Positions 1 to 4,975 of a stretch of DNA of 13,760 nucleotides are shown here, in pieces. Positions within the stretch are counted from its first letter, which is position 1; every line of letters begins with the position of its first letter. The DNA is taken from NCBI GenBank assembly GCA_002308195.1, contig DBVU01000030.1, positions 7,838-21,597 on the forward strand, in the 5' to 3' direction. Position numbers and translations under genes: made by a program. The DNA is from Bacteroidales bacterium UBA1256 (GTDB taxonomy: Bacteria; Bacteroidota; Bacteroidia; Bacteroidales; Paludibacteraceae). The notes below the pieces were generated by a model that ran no database searches, was not told where the DNA came from, and worked only from the letters and a program-made list of their open reading frames with translations.

Positions 1-9
1 ATGCCGCAC

Positions 10-34
10 AACGGACTTCAAGTCCGTTTGTTTT
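10..34 (+). terminator. Hairpin with T-tract, probable terminator of an upstream gene
   Basis: An 8-bp perfect stem (bases 10-17 pair with 21-28, core ACGGACT/AGTCCGT) with a 3-nt TCA loop is followed by TTG and TTTT. This is the shape of a Rho-independent terminator. It lies before the lipoprotein gene and argues that the open frame reaching back to base 1 is not coding there. The upstream gene is outside the window, so its identity is unknown. Confidence 0.45.
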
Positions 35-57
35 ATACATTAAAATTTGTTACTGTT

Positions 58-543
58 ATGTTACGCCGTATTTTCTTTCCTGTAGTTTGTTTTGTGCTCA
101 TGTGCACTATGATTTCGTGTGAGGAAAAAACTGCATCTACACCTATCTTGGAAATCTCACGTTCGCTCTATCGCACTTCGGCTGCAGGAGTTTTGGATAC
201 TATTTCTGTGCTCGATACGCTCCAAGTGGGCGATACGGTCAGAATGGGAGTAATGTTGTGTGGCTACTATAATTATCTCACCGCATTCAATGTACAGGCT
301 GATCCCGCTTGTGTGGAAGTGTCGTTGGAGTGGGATCCTGCCAATGATCAGTTCATTACTTCTGCTTCCGATCCCGAGAATGGTAAGTTGGAGTTTGTTG
401 CTGAGAAGGTGTATCTATGCACCACTACGTTGCGTTATATTCCGTTGGCTGCAGGAAAGCATCGCGTCAATATGGTTGTTTCTTCCGATGCTGGCGATCC
501 GTACTCTCCGCGTACTTTCTATTTTGACGCTGTCGTGAAGTAG
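58..543 (+). CDS. Small lipoprotein of unknown function
   Basis: The frame is open from base 1, but the ATG at 58 is the better start. It gives a 161-residue protein beginning with Met-Leu-Arg-Arg, a hydrophobic stretch and a lipobox (MISC, Cys21), a typical lipoprotein signal peptide. The upstream 57 bases contain a terminator-like hairpin. After the Cys comes EEK, then a soluble domain rich in alternating polar and hydrophobic residues that looks like a beta-sandwich (for example 'LEFVAEKVYLCTTTLRYIP' and the C-terminal 'RTFYFDAVV'). It has several Cys residues but no motif that I recognise. The product is probably anchored in the outer membrane or inner-membrane periplasmic face. The last 25 bp overlap the 3' end of mazG on the other strand. 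I do not recognise the family; lipoprotein status is well supported, function is not. Confidence 0.75.
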   Translation: MLRRIFFPVVCFVLMCTMISCEEKTASTPILEISRSLYRTSAAGVLDTISVLDTLQVGDTVRMGVMLCGYYNYLTAFNVQADPACVEVSLEWDPANDQFITSASDPENGKLEFVAEKVYLCTTTLRYIPLAAGKHRVNMVVSSDAGDPYSPRTFYFDAVVK

Positions 544-1355
544 TCTTTGGCTTCGTTCCACAGAGCATCCATTTCGCCTAGAGTCATATCTTTCAACTCT
601 TTGCCTTGCTCTTTGGCGCGTTGCTCCACATAATTGAAGCGCTTAATAAACTTCAGGTTTGTTTGCTCTAATGCGTTGTCCGGCTTTATCTTATAGAGTC
701 GGGCTGCGTTTATCATAGCGAAGAGCAAATCACCCATTTCCGCTTCTTTGTTGCCGCCGTCCGGTTTGGCTAGTTCGGCACGCAGTTCATCTAATTCTTC
801 TTGCACTTTGGCCCACACATCTTCTTTCTTCTCCCAGTCAAAACCTACGTTCGCCACTTTGTCTTGAATGCGATAGGCTTTCACTATACTAGGCAAACTG
901 TCAGGTATTCCGCCCAATACGGTTTTGTTACCGTCTTTTTCCTTGAGTTTGACTTGCTCCCACAGTTTCGAAACATCTTCTGCATTCGCAGCCGCGGCTT
1001 CTCCGTAAACATGCGGATGACGAAATATCAGTTTGTCCGAAATCTGATTGCATACATCGGCTATGTCAAACTTGTCGTGCGATTCTTCGCCCGCTGAGTC
1101 AGAGAAATTCCATTTGTCCTCACTACCCATCTTAGCGTAGAAAATCACGTGCAACAACACATCGCCAAGTTCTTTGCTAATCTCATGCATGTCATGCCTA
1201 CAGATAGCGGTTGCTAGTTCGTAAGTCTCTTCTATCGTATTTTGTCGGATACTGTCGAATGTCTGCTTTCTGTCCCACGGACATTTCTCACGCAGCGTAT
1301 CCATTATGTCTAGCAGTCGTCCGAAGGCGGCCAGTTTTTCTTCTCTTGTATGCAT
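519..1355 (-). CDS. mazG: Nucleoside triphosphate pyrophosphohydrolase MazG
   Basis: The 278-residue protein is close to the usual length of two-domain MazG (about 260-280). MazG hydrolyses (d)NTPs to NMP and pyrophosphate, which removes aberrant nucleotides and, in some bacteria, influences ppGpp level. The N-terminal domain shows the family signature 'CPWDRKQT' (25-32), the metal-binding 'EETYE' (42-46) and 'ELGDVLLHV' (62-70). A second MazG domain follows from about residue 171, with 'VQEELDEL' and 'EMGDLLFAM' repeating the EExxE and ExxD helices. 'HPHVYGE' between them is also typical. The start ATG (1355-1353) lies 2 bp after the stop of the LpxH-like gene, so the two are almost certainly co-transcribed and translationally coupled. 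The 3' end overlaps the convergent lipoprotein gene by 25 bp. Assignment is secure. Confidence 0.95.
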   Translation of the reverse strand: MHTREEKLAAFGRLLDIMDTLREKCPWDRKQTFDSIRQNTIEETYELATAICRHDMHEISKELGDVLLHVIFYAKMGSEDKWNFSDSAGEESHDKFDIADVCNQISDKLIFRHPHVYGEAAAANAEDVSKLWEQVKLKEKDGNKTVLGGIPDSLPSIVKAYRIQDKVANVGFDWEKKEDVWAKVQEELDELRAELAKPDGGNKEAEMGDLLFAMINAARLYKIKPDNALEQTNLKFIKRFNYVEQRAKEQGKELKDMTLGEMDALWNEAKDYFTTASK

Positions 1356-1357
1356 CG

Positions 1358-2146
1358 CTATTCTTCAAAATTATGCATCGTTAGATTGCCGTGGTGATCC
1401 AGTTTGGCGTAAGTCCAATGACGGAAACAGTCGCCTAGTACCAATACGCGGCTATCGGGCGTAATCTGCAAATCCAGTTCAATGTGTCGATGGCCGAACA
1501 AATAGTAGTCACGATGATTGTGCATTTTTTCTTGCTCTTTGGCAAATAGTACCAGTTCTTCCTGATCTTCACCTTTGTACGGGCACGGATGCTCAAATTC
1601 TTTCAGGCGGCTTCGTTTGGCCCAGTTGTAACCGAATTTGTTTCCCCAACTAGGTGGCAAACAACGGAAGCAGAACTGCAAGAACGGACTACGGAAAATC
1701 TCGCGCAAACGGATAAATCGTTTGATTTTCTTTACTATCGGCTTTGGATACAATGTTTTCCAGTTGCTTGGCAGTACACCATCTCCGTGACTCAAATATA
1801 GCGATTTACCGTAACGAATGATGGTACATGGCTCGTAGTGGATCTCCGCACCACTCAAACTCTCTAAGCCGCCAAAGGTCCACAAATCATGATTCCCGGT
1901 AAAATAGTGTATGTGAATACCGAGTTTAGTCAGTTTCCTCAGTTCTTTGAAGAACGGCGAGAACTCACGTTTACGATGGTCGTGCACATAATATTCCATC
2001 CAGAAATCGAACATATCGCCGAGCATATAAATCGACACGGCGTCCTTGCTCATCATTTCGAGCATGTCAATCAATTTCTTCTGATGTGCCCAACCTCTAT
2101 CGATGGCCAGACTGCCTAAATGGGCATCACTCAAAAAGTATATCAT
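1358..2146 (-). CDS. lpxH: UDP-2,3-diacylglucosamine diphosphatase (LpxH-like metallophosphoesterase)
   Basis: This 262-residue calcineurin-like metallophosphoesterase is expected to cleave UDP-2,3-diacylglucosamine to lipid X and UMP, the fourth step of lipid A synthesis, at the cytoplasmic face of the inner membrane. All metal-binding blocks are visible in order: 'SDAHLG' (6-11), 'GDMFDFW' (43-49), 'GNHD' (84-87), 'SHGD' (119-122) and 'GHRH' (218-221). The Arg/Lys- and aromatic-rich insert between 'SHGD' and 'GHRH' (about 130-190) fits the lipid-binding lid of LpxH-type enzymes. Bacteroidetes members of this group are more divergent from the E. coli enzyme, so the lipid A role rests on family and architecture. 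The gene sits between the SufT-like gene (24 bp upstream) and mazG (2 bp downstream) in one operon. Confidence 0.87.
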   Translation of the reverse strand: MIYFLSDAHLGSLAIDRGWAHQKKLIDMLEMMSKDAVSIYMLGDMFDFWMEYYVHDHRKREFSPFFKELRKLTKLGIHIHYFTGNHDLWTFGGLESLSGAEIHYEPCTIIRYGKSLYLSHGDGVLPSNWKTLYPKPIVKKIKRFIRLREIFRSPFLQFCFRCLPPSWGNKFGYNWAKRSRLKEFEHPCPYKGEDQEELVLFAKEQEKMHNHRDYYLFGHRHIELDLQITPDSRVLVLGDCFRHWTYAKLDHHGNLTMHNFEE

Positions 2147-2171
2147 AAATCACAAATCAAAAATCACAAAT
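2147..2171. repeat. 11-bp direct repeat in the leader of the LpxH-like gene
   Basis: The sequence AAATCACAAAT occurs at 2147-2157 and again at 2161-2171, a 14-bp period, directly before the LpxH-like start codon (read on the minus strand as ATTTGTGATTT). The second copy overlaps the stop codon of the SufT-like gene. It may simply be an AT-rich ribosome landing region. No other function is evident. Confidence 0.4.
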
Positions 2172-2485
2172 TAGAGGAAGCCCAACTCGAGTTTAGCTTC
2201 TTCCGACATCATATCTTTGTTCCACTCGGGCTCAAAGACAATCGTCACATTCACATCTTTCACGCCTTCCACGCTACCTACTTTCTGACGAATATCTTCC
2301 ACTATAAAATCGCCTGCGGGACAAGATGGCGCTGTCAGTGTCATCGTTATCTCGCATACTCCGTCTTCCTTCAGTTCAATTCCGTAAATCAATCCCAGAT
2401 CATACACATTGACGGGTATCTCCGGATCAAATACGGTTTTCAGCATCCGTAGTATGGCTTCTTCTTTTTCTAGAAACTCGTTCAT
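2171..2485 (-). CDS. MIP18/DUF59 family Fe-S cluster assembly factor (SufT-like)
   Basis: The 104-residue product belongs to the MIP18 (DUF59) family, whose members help mature iron-sulfur proteins in the cytoplasm. Key signatures are 'DPEIPVNVYDLGLIY' (20-34), the 'TAPSCPAG' segment with the conserved Cys55, and the C-terminal 'EPEWNKDMMSEEAK' block before LGFL. A longer in-frame reading from 2587 adds 34 residues, but these cross the promoter and palindrome and have no family resemblance. The ATG at 2485 gives the standard family length and follows an AGAAGG stretch. It is the first gene of the minus-strand operon and has its own Bacteroidetes promoter. The family is clear, but which Fe-S pathway it serves is inferred, because no suf genes are in view. 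Confidence 0.9.
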   Translation of the reverse strand: MNEFLEKEEAILRMLKTVFDPEIPVNVYDLGLIYGIELKEDGVCEITMTLTAPSCPAGDFIVEDIRQKVGSVEGVKDVNVTIVFEPEWNKDMMSEEAKLELGFL

Positions 2486-2490
2486 CCTTC

Positions 2491-2508
2491 TGCGCGAAAA
2501 ATCGCGCA
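2491..2508 (-). promoter_or_regulatory. 7-bp inverted repeat between promoter and start of the SufT-like gene
   Basis: TGCGCGA (2491-2497) and TCGCGCA (2502-2508) form a perfect inverted repeat with a 4-nt spacer. It overlaps the downstream end of the TAnnTTTG element and stops 5 bp before the start codon. The position would suit an operator, or a hairpin at the very 5' end of the mRNA. No regulator can be named. Confidence 0.5.
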
Positions 2509-2538
2509 AAGGTACAACTTTTTTTTTATATATGCAAA
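2507..2538 (-). promoter_or_regulatory. Bacteroidetes-type promoter of the sufT-like/lpxH/mazG operon
   Basis: Read on the minus strand, TTTG (2538-2535) is followed by a 20-nt spacer rich in A and then TACCTTTG (2514-2507). This matches the Bacteroidetes primary sigma factor pattern, a -33 TTTG and a -7 TAnnTTTG. The transcript would start near 2500, leaving a leader of only about 15 nt before the ATG at 2485. Confidence 0.7.
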
Positions 2539-2553
2539 TTATTCGGCTATAAA

Positions 2554-2568
2554 CTGCCATTTTGGCAG
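2554..2568. promoter_or_regulatory. CTGCCA/TGGCAG inverted repeat in the divergent region
   Basis: CTGCCA (2554-2559) and TGGCAG (2563-2568) are inverted around TTT. The repeat lies between the minus-strand promoter and the candidate htpG promoter, 10 bp upstream of the latter. It could be a regulator-binding site. The stem is only 6 bp, so chance is possible. Confidence 0.3.
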
Positions 2569-2578
2569 AAAAAGATGG

Positions 2579-2595
2579 TTGGCACAAGATTTGAA
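2579..2595 (+). promoter_or_regulatory. Candidate sigma-54-like promoter of htpG
   Basis: TTGGCAC (2579-2585), five bases, then TTGAA (2591-2595) agrees with the -24/-12 sigma-54 pattern at most informative positions, with the correct distance between the GG and the downstream TTG. The usual C of the -12 GC pair is A here, which weakens it. No TAnnTTTG element was found between here and the htpG start, so this is the best promoter candidate in the 176-bp divergent region. Transcription would begin near 2605, about 57 nt before the ATG. Confidence 0.4.
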
Positions 2596-2661
2596 CGATA
2601 CTAATCGGAGTTCGGAAAATGGGAACTCATGCTATTGACTAACTAAAAAAATACAAACAAT

Positions 2662-4593
2662 ATGAGCAAAGGTAACATTGGAGTGACGTCGGATAATATA
2701 TTCCCCGTCATCAAGAAATTCCTCTATTCTGATCACGAGATTTTTCTTCGTGAGTTGATTAGTAATGCAGTAGATGCCACACAGAAACTCAAAACACTCT
2801 CGTCCGTAGGCGAAGTGAAAGGCGATCTGGGTGACACTCGCGTGCGTGTCACTATAGACAAAAAGAAAAAGACGCTGACCGTCAGCGACCATGGTATTGG
2901 AATGACGGCAGACGAGGTTGACCGTTTTATTAACCAAATAGCCTTCTCCGGAGCAGAAGAGTTTGTCAATAAGTACAAAGACAAAACAGAAGCCATTATT
3001 GGTCATTTCGGCTTGGGCTTCTATTCTGCTTTCATGGTCAGCAAGAAGGTGGAGATTTTCTCGCAATCCTACCAGGAAGATGCCAAAGCTGTTCACTGGT
3101 CGTGCGAAGGAACTCCTGAATTTGAGATGGAAGATACTATCAAAGCGGAGCGCGGAACAGATATCGTTTTGCACATCGACGATGAGTTCAAACAGTATCT
3201 GGAGGAAGCTACTATTGAAGGCTTGCTGAAGAAATATTGTAAGTTCTTGCCGGTTGAGATTGCTTTCGGCAAGAAGAAAGAGTGGAAAGATGGCAAACAG
3301 GTCGAGACCGACGAAGAGAATATCATCAACGATACCACTCCCGCTTGGACGCGCAAACCGGCCGACTTGAAAGACGAGGACTACGACAAGTTCTATCACG
3401 AGTTGTATCCTACTCAGATGGACGAACCCTTATTCCACATTCATCTGAACGTAGATTATCCGTTCCACTTGACCGGAATCCTCTATTTCCCGAAGATCAA
3501 GACCAATCTGGATGTCCATCGCAACAAAATTCAGCTTTATTGCAATCAAGTGTACGTCACCGACGAAGTCGAAAATATCGTGCCTGAGTATCTCACTCTA
3601 TTACACGGCGTTATCGATAGCCCCGATATCCCGCTGAATGTCAGCCGTTCGTATCTGCAGAGCGACAACAATGTCAAGAAGATTAGCGGTTATATCACTA
3701 AGAAAGTCGCCGACAAACTGGCAGAGATGTTCAAGAATGACCGAGAGAATTTCGAGAAGAAATGGGATGATATCAAACTCTTTATCCAGTTTGGTATGCT
3801 CACCGACGAGAAGTTCTATGAGAAAGCCATTGGCTTTGCACTGCTGAAGAATCTCGAGGGCAAATATTTCACTTTGGAGGAATACAAGGACCGTGTGCGC
3901 GAAGCGCAAGTGGACAAAGATGGCACAATGGTCATCCTCTATACCCAGGATCCGGACGCCAACTATACGTACATCGAGCGTGCGAAAGCTAAAGGCTACG
4001 ACGTCTTGCTGCAAGATGGCGAATTGGACGTGCATTCGATGTCGCAAGCCGAGCAAAAGAACGAGAAACTGCGTTTTGTTCGCATTGATAGCGATACCAT
4101 CGAAAATCTGATTAAGAAGGAAGATGCGGCCAAAGACAACTATTCTGACGAGCAAAAAGAGGGGCTGCGCAAGGCCGTAGAAGCACTTCTGCCCGAGAGC
4201 GAAAAACTCAAATACTATGTTAGTTGCGAAGCTGCTTCGCAAGATGCACTACCTGTTTTCTTGACGCAAAACGAGTTTATGCGCCGAATGAAAGAGATGT
4301 CGGCTCACCAACAAGGAATGTCATTCTACGGACAGATTCCAGATTCATACAATCTCGTTCTCAATACTGCTCACCCGCTCATCCAAGAGTTGGTTACAAA
4401 AGAAACGAGCGAGGAAGTACAAGAAGAACAGGAAAAAGACGGCAAAAAAGAAACTGTCACCAAGACTGTCTACAAGTTGGATGGCGAAGACGAGCGACTC
4501 AAACAACTCATCGACATCGCGCTGCTTGCTAGCGGACAACTCAAAGGCGAAGCGCTCGCTAAGTTTGTCAACCGCTCGGTAGAATTGCTCTAA
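2662..4593 (+). CDS. htpG: Molecular chaperone HtpG (Hsp90)
   Basis: The 643-residue cytoplasmic ATP-dependent chaperone HtpG helps client proteins fold and remodel, often with DnaK. The N-terminal GHKL ATPase domain (about 1-215) carries 'RELISNAVDA' (30-39, catalytic Glu31 and Mg-binding Asn35), 'DHGIGM' (76-81, nucleotide-binding Asp76) and the lid motif 'GHFGLGFYS' (114-122). The middle domain contains 'DSPDIPLNVSR' (319-329), whose Arg contacts the ATP gamma-phosphate in the family. A C-terminal dimerisation domain follows, with a charged Glu/Lys-rich insert near 585-600. The length is in the normal bacterial range. It is a single-gene unit with its own upstream region and a strong terminator 20 bp after the stop. 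The start MSKGNIGVT matches the conserved Bacteroidetes N-terminus. Confidence 0.97.
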   Translation: MSKGNIGVTSDNIFPVIKKFLYSDHEIFLRELISNAVDATQKLKTLSSVGEVKGDLGDTRVRVTIDKKKKTLTVSDHGIGMTADEVDRFINQIAFSGAEEFVNKYKDKTEAIIGHFGLGFYSAFMVSKKVEIFSQSYQEDAKAVHWSCEGTPEFEMEDTIKAERGTDIVLHIDDEFKQYLEEATIEGLLKKYCKFLPVEIAFGKKKEWKDGKQVETDEENIINDTTPAWTRKPADLKDEDYDKFYHELYPTQMDEPLFHIHLNVDYPFHLTGILYFPKIKTNLDVHRNKIQLYCNQVYVTDEVENIVPEYLTLLHGVIDSPDIPLNVSRSYLQSDNNVKKISGYITKKVADKLAEMFKNDRENFEKKWDDIKLFIQFGMLTDEKFYEKAIGFALLKNLEGKYFTLEEYKDRVREAQVDKDGTMVILYTQDPDANYTYIERAKAKGYDVLLQDGELDVHSMSQAEQKNEKLRFVRIDSDTIENLIKKEDAAKDNYSDEQKEGLRKAVEALLPESEKLKYYVSCEAASQDALPVFLTQNEFMRRMKEMSAHQQGMSFYGQIPDSYNLVLNTAHPLIQELVTKETSEEVQEEQEKDGKKETVTKTVYKLDGEDERLKQLIDIALLASGQLKGEALAKFVNRSVELL

Positions 4594-4612
4594 AACCTAA
4601 AAGTTTCTATAC

Positions 4613-4650
4613 GAAAATGGCATACGACCTTACGTGTGCCATTTTCTTTT
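4613..4650 (+). terminator. htpG: Rho-independent terminator of htpG
   Basis: Bases 4613-4626 pair with 4633-4646 in a 14-bp stem (one G-T wobble at 4623/4636) closed by the loop ACCTTA and followed by TTTT. The AAAA at the stem base makes it usable in both directions. It sits 20 bp past the htpG stop and separates htpG from the downstream Sus-like operon. Confidence 0.9.
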
Positions 4651-4671
4651 GCAAAAACTACTACATTCTCT

Positions 4672-4696
4672 GTATTATATACTATGTATATAATAC
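4672..4696. repeat. Perfect AT-rich 11-bp inverted repeat
   Basis: GTATTATATAC (4672-4682) and GTATATAATAC (4686-4696) are exact reverse complements separated by TAT. The arms hold only two G/C pairs each and there is no following T-tract, so this is not an ordinary second terminator. It may be a protein-binding site or a cruciform-prone element. It begins 26 bp after the htpG terminator stem. Confidence 0.6.
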
Positions 4697-4719
4697 TAAC
4701 AAAAAAGCGCCCCAAATTT

Positions 4720-4774
4720 AGTGCGTTATAAGTGCGTTATAAGTGCGATATAAGTGCGTTATAAGTGCGATATA
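4720..4774. repeat. Five 11-bp tandem repeats (AGTGCGTTATA / AGTGCGATATA)
   Basis: Five uninterrupted copies of an 11-bp unit occupy 4720-4730, 4731-4741, 4742-4752, 4753-4763 and 4764-4774. Only position 7 varies, in the order T, T, A, T, A; the rest is invariant. The array is non-coding (11 is not a multiple of 3) and lies about 100 bp upstream of the -33 element of the Sus-like operon promoter. With one copy per helical turn, AGTGCG would lie on one face of the DNA. It could be an array of activator sites, a variable-number repeat or a chromosome-wide intergenic element. Confidence 0.9.
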
Positions 4775-4845
4775 ATCGACCCAATCGCATGCGCCTTTTA
4801 TGGCCCTTCTAGGTACAATTTCTACACAAAAAATGGCAAAAATTA

Positions 4846-4895
4846 CGAAATATTTCGAAAAAAATGCATAAAACTCTTGCATGTTCGAAAAAAAA
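4846..4895. promoter_or_regulatory. Candidate operator: 12-bp palindrome and 30-bp-spaced direct repeat
   Basis: CGAAATATTTCG (4846-4857) is a perfect palindrome centred about 25 bp upstream of the -33 element. TTCGAAAAAAA occurs at 4854-4864 and again at 4884-4894, 30 bp apart or about three helical turns, so the second copy falls within the promoter spacer. Position and phasing fit binding sites for a regulator of the downstream operon, but A-tracts are common here and could occur by chance. Confidence 0.4.
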
Positions 4896-4907
4896 GCAGT
4901 AATTTTG
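4876..4907 (+). promoter_or_regulatory. Bacteroidetes-type promoter of the Sus-like operon
   Basis: CTTG (4876-4879), a 20-nt spacer, then TAATTTTG (4900-4907) match the -33/-7 pattern of the Bacteroidetes primary sigma factor, with one mismatch in the -33 element. Transcription would start near 4914, giving a leader of about 62 nt before the transporter ATG. It is the only promoter I could find for the genes from 4976 onward. Confidence 0.65.
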
Positions 4908-4925
4908 CACCGATTTAGTGTGAGT

Positions 4926-4974
4926 GGGCATAATACGCCCGCGTAGCACGCGAACTTAATTGTACAGTTTGTAC
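4926..4974 (+). promoter_or_regulatory. Leader with consecutive short hairpins before the transporter gene
   Basis: Within the predicted 62-nt leader, GGGC (4926-4929) can pair with GCCC (4937-4940). Alternatively CGCGT (4940-4944) pairs with ACGCG (4948-4952); the two share base 4940. Then GTACA (4962-4966) pairs with TGTAC (4970-4974). The last stem ends one base before the start codon and would cover the ribosome-landing region. Stems are short, so this is a suggestion of translational control, not a known riboswitch class. Confidence 0.3.
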
Positions 4975-4975
4975 C

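Noticed and set aside
41..49. Promoter TAAAATTTG before the first lipoprotein
   Set aside because: It has three bases between TA and TTTG where the pattern has two, and the only TTTG upstream is 10 bp away, too close for a -33 element.
1..57. N-terminal extension of the first lipoprotein to base 1
   Set aside because: The extra 19 residues would precede a good signal peptide, and the DNA there forms a terminator-like hairpin. The start at 58 is preferred.
2486..2587. 34-residue N-terminal extension of the SufT-like protein
   Set aside because: The segment covers the promoter and the inverted repeat, and the family starts at the MNEFLEKEEA region.
4720..4774. CRISPR array
   Set aside because: The units are 11 bp and directly adjacent with no spacers, and no cas gene is present.
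4672..4774. Miniature transposable element formed by the inverted repeat and tandem array
   Set aside because: There are no terminal inverted repeats enclosing the region and no target-site duplication. The inverted repeat is a single compact hairpin.
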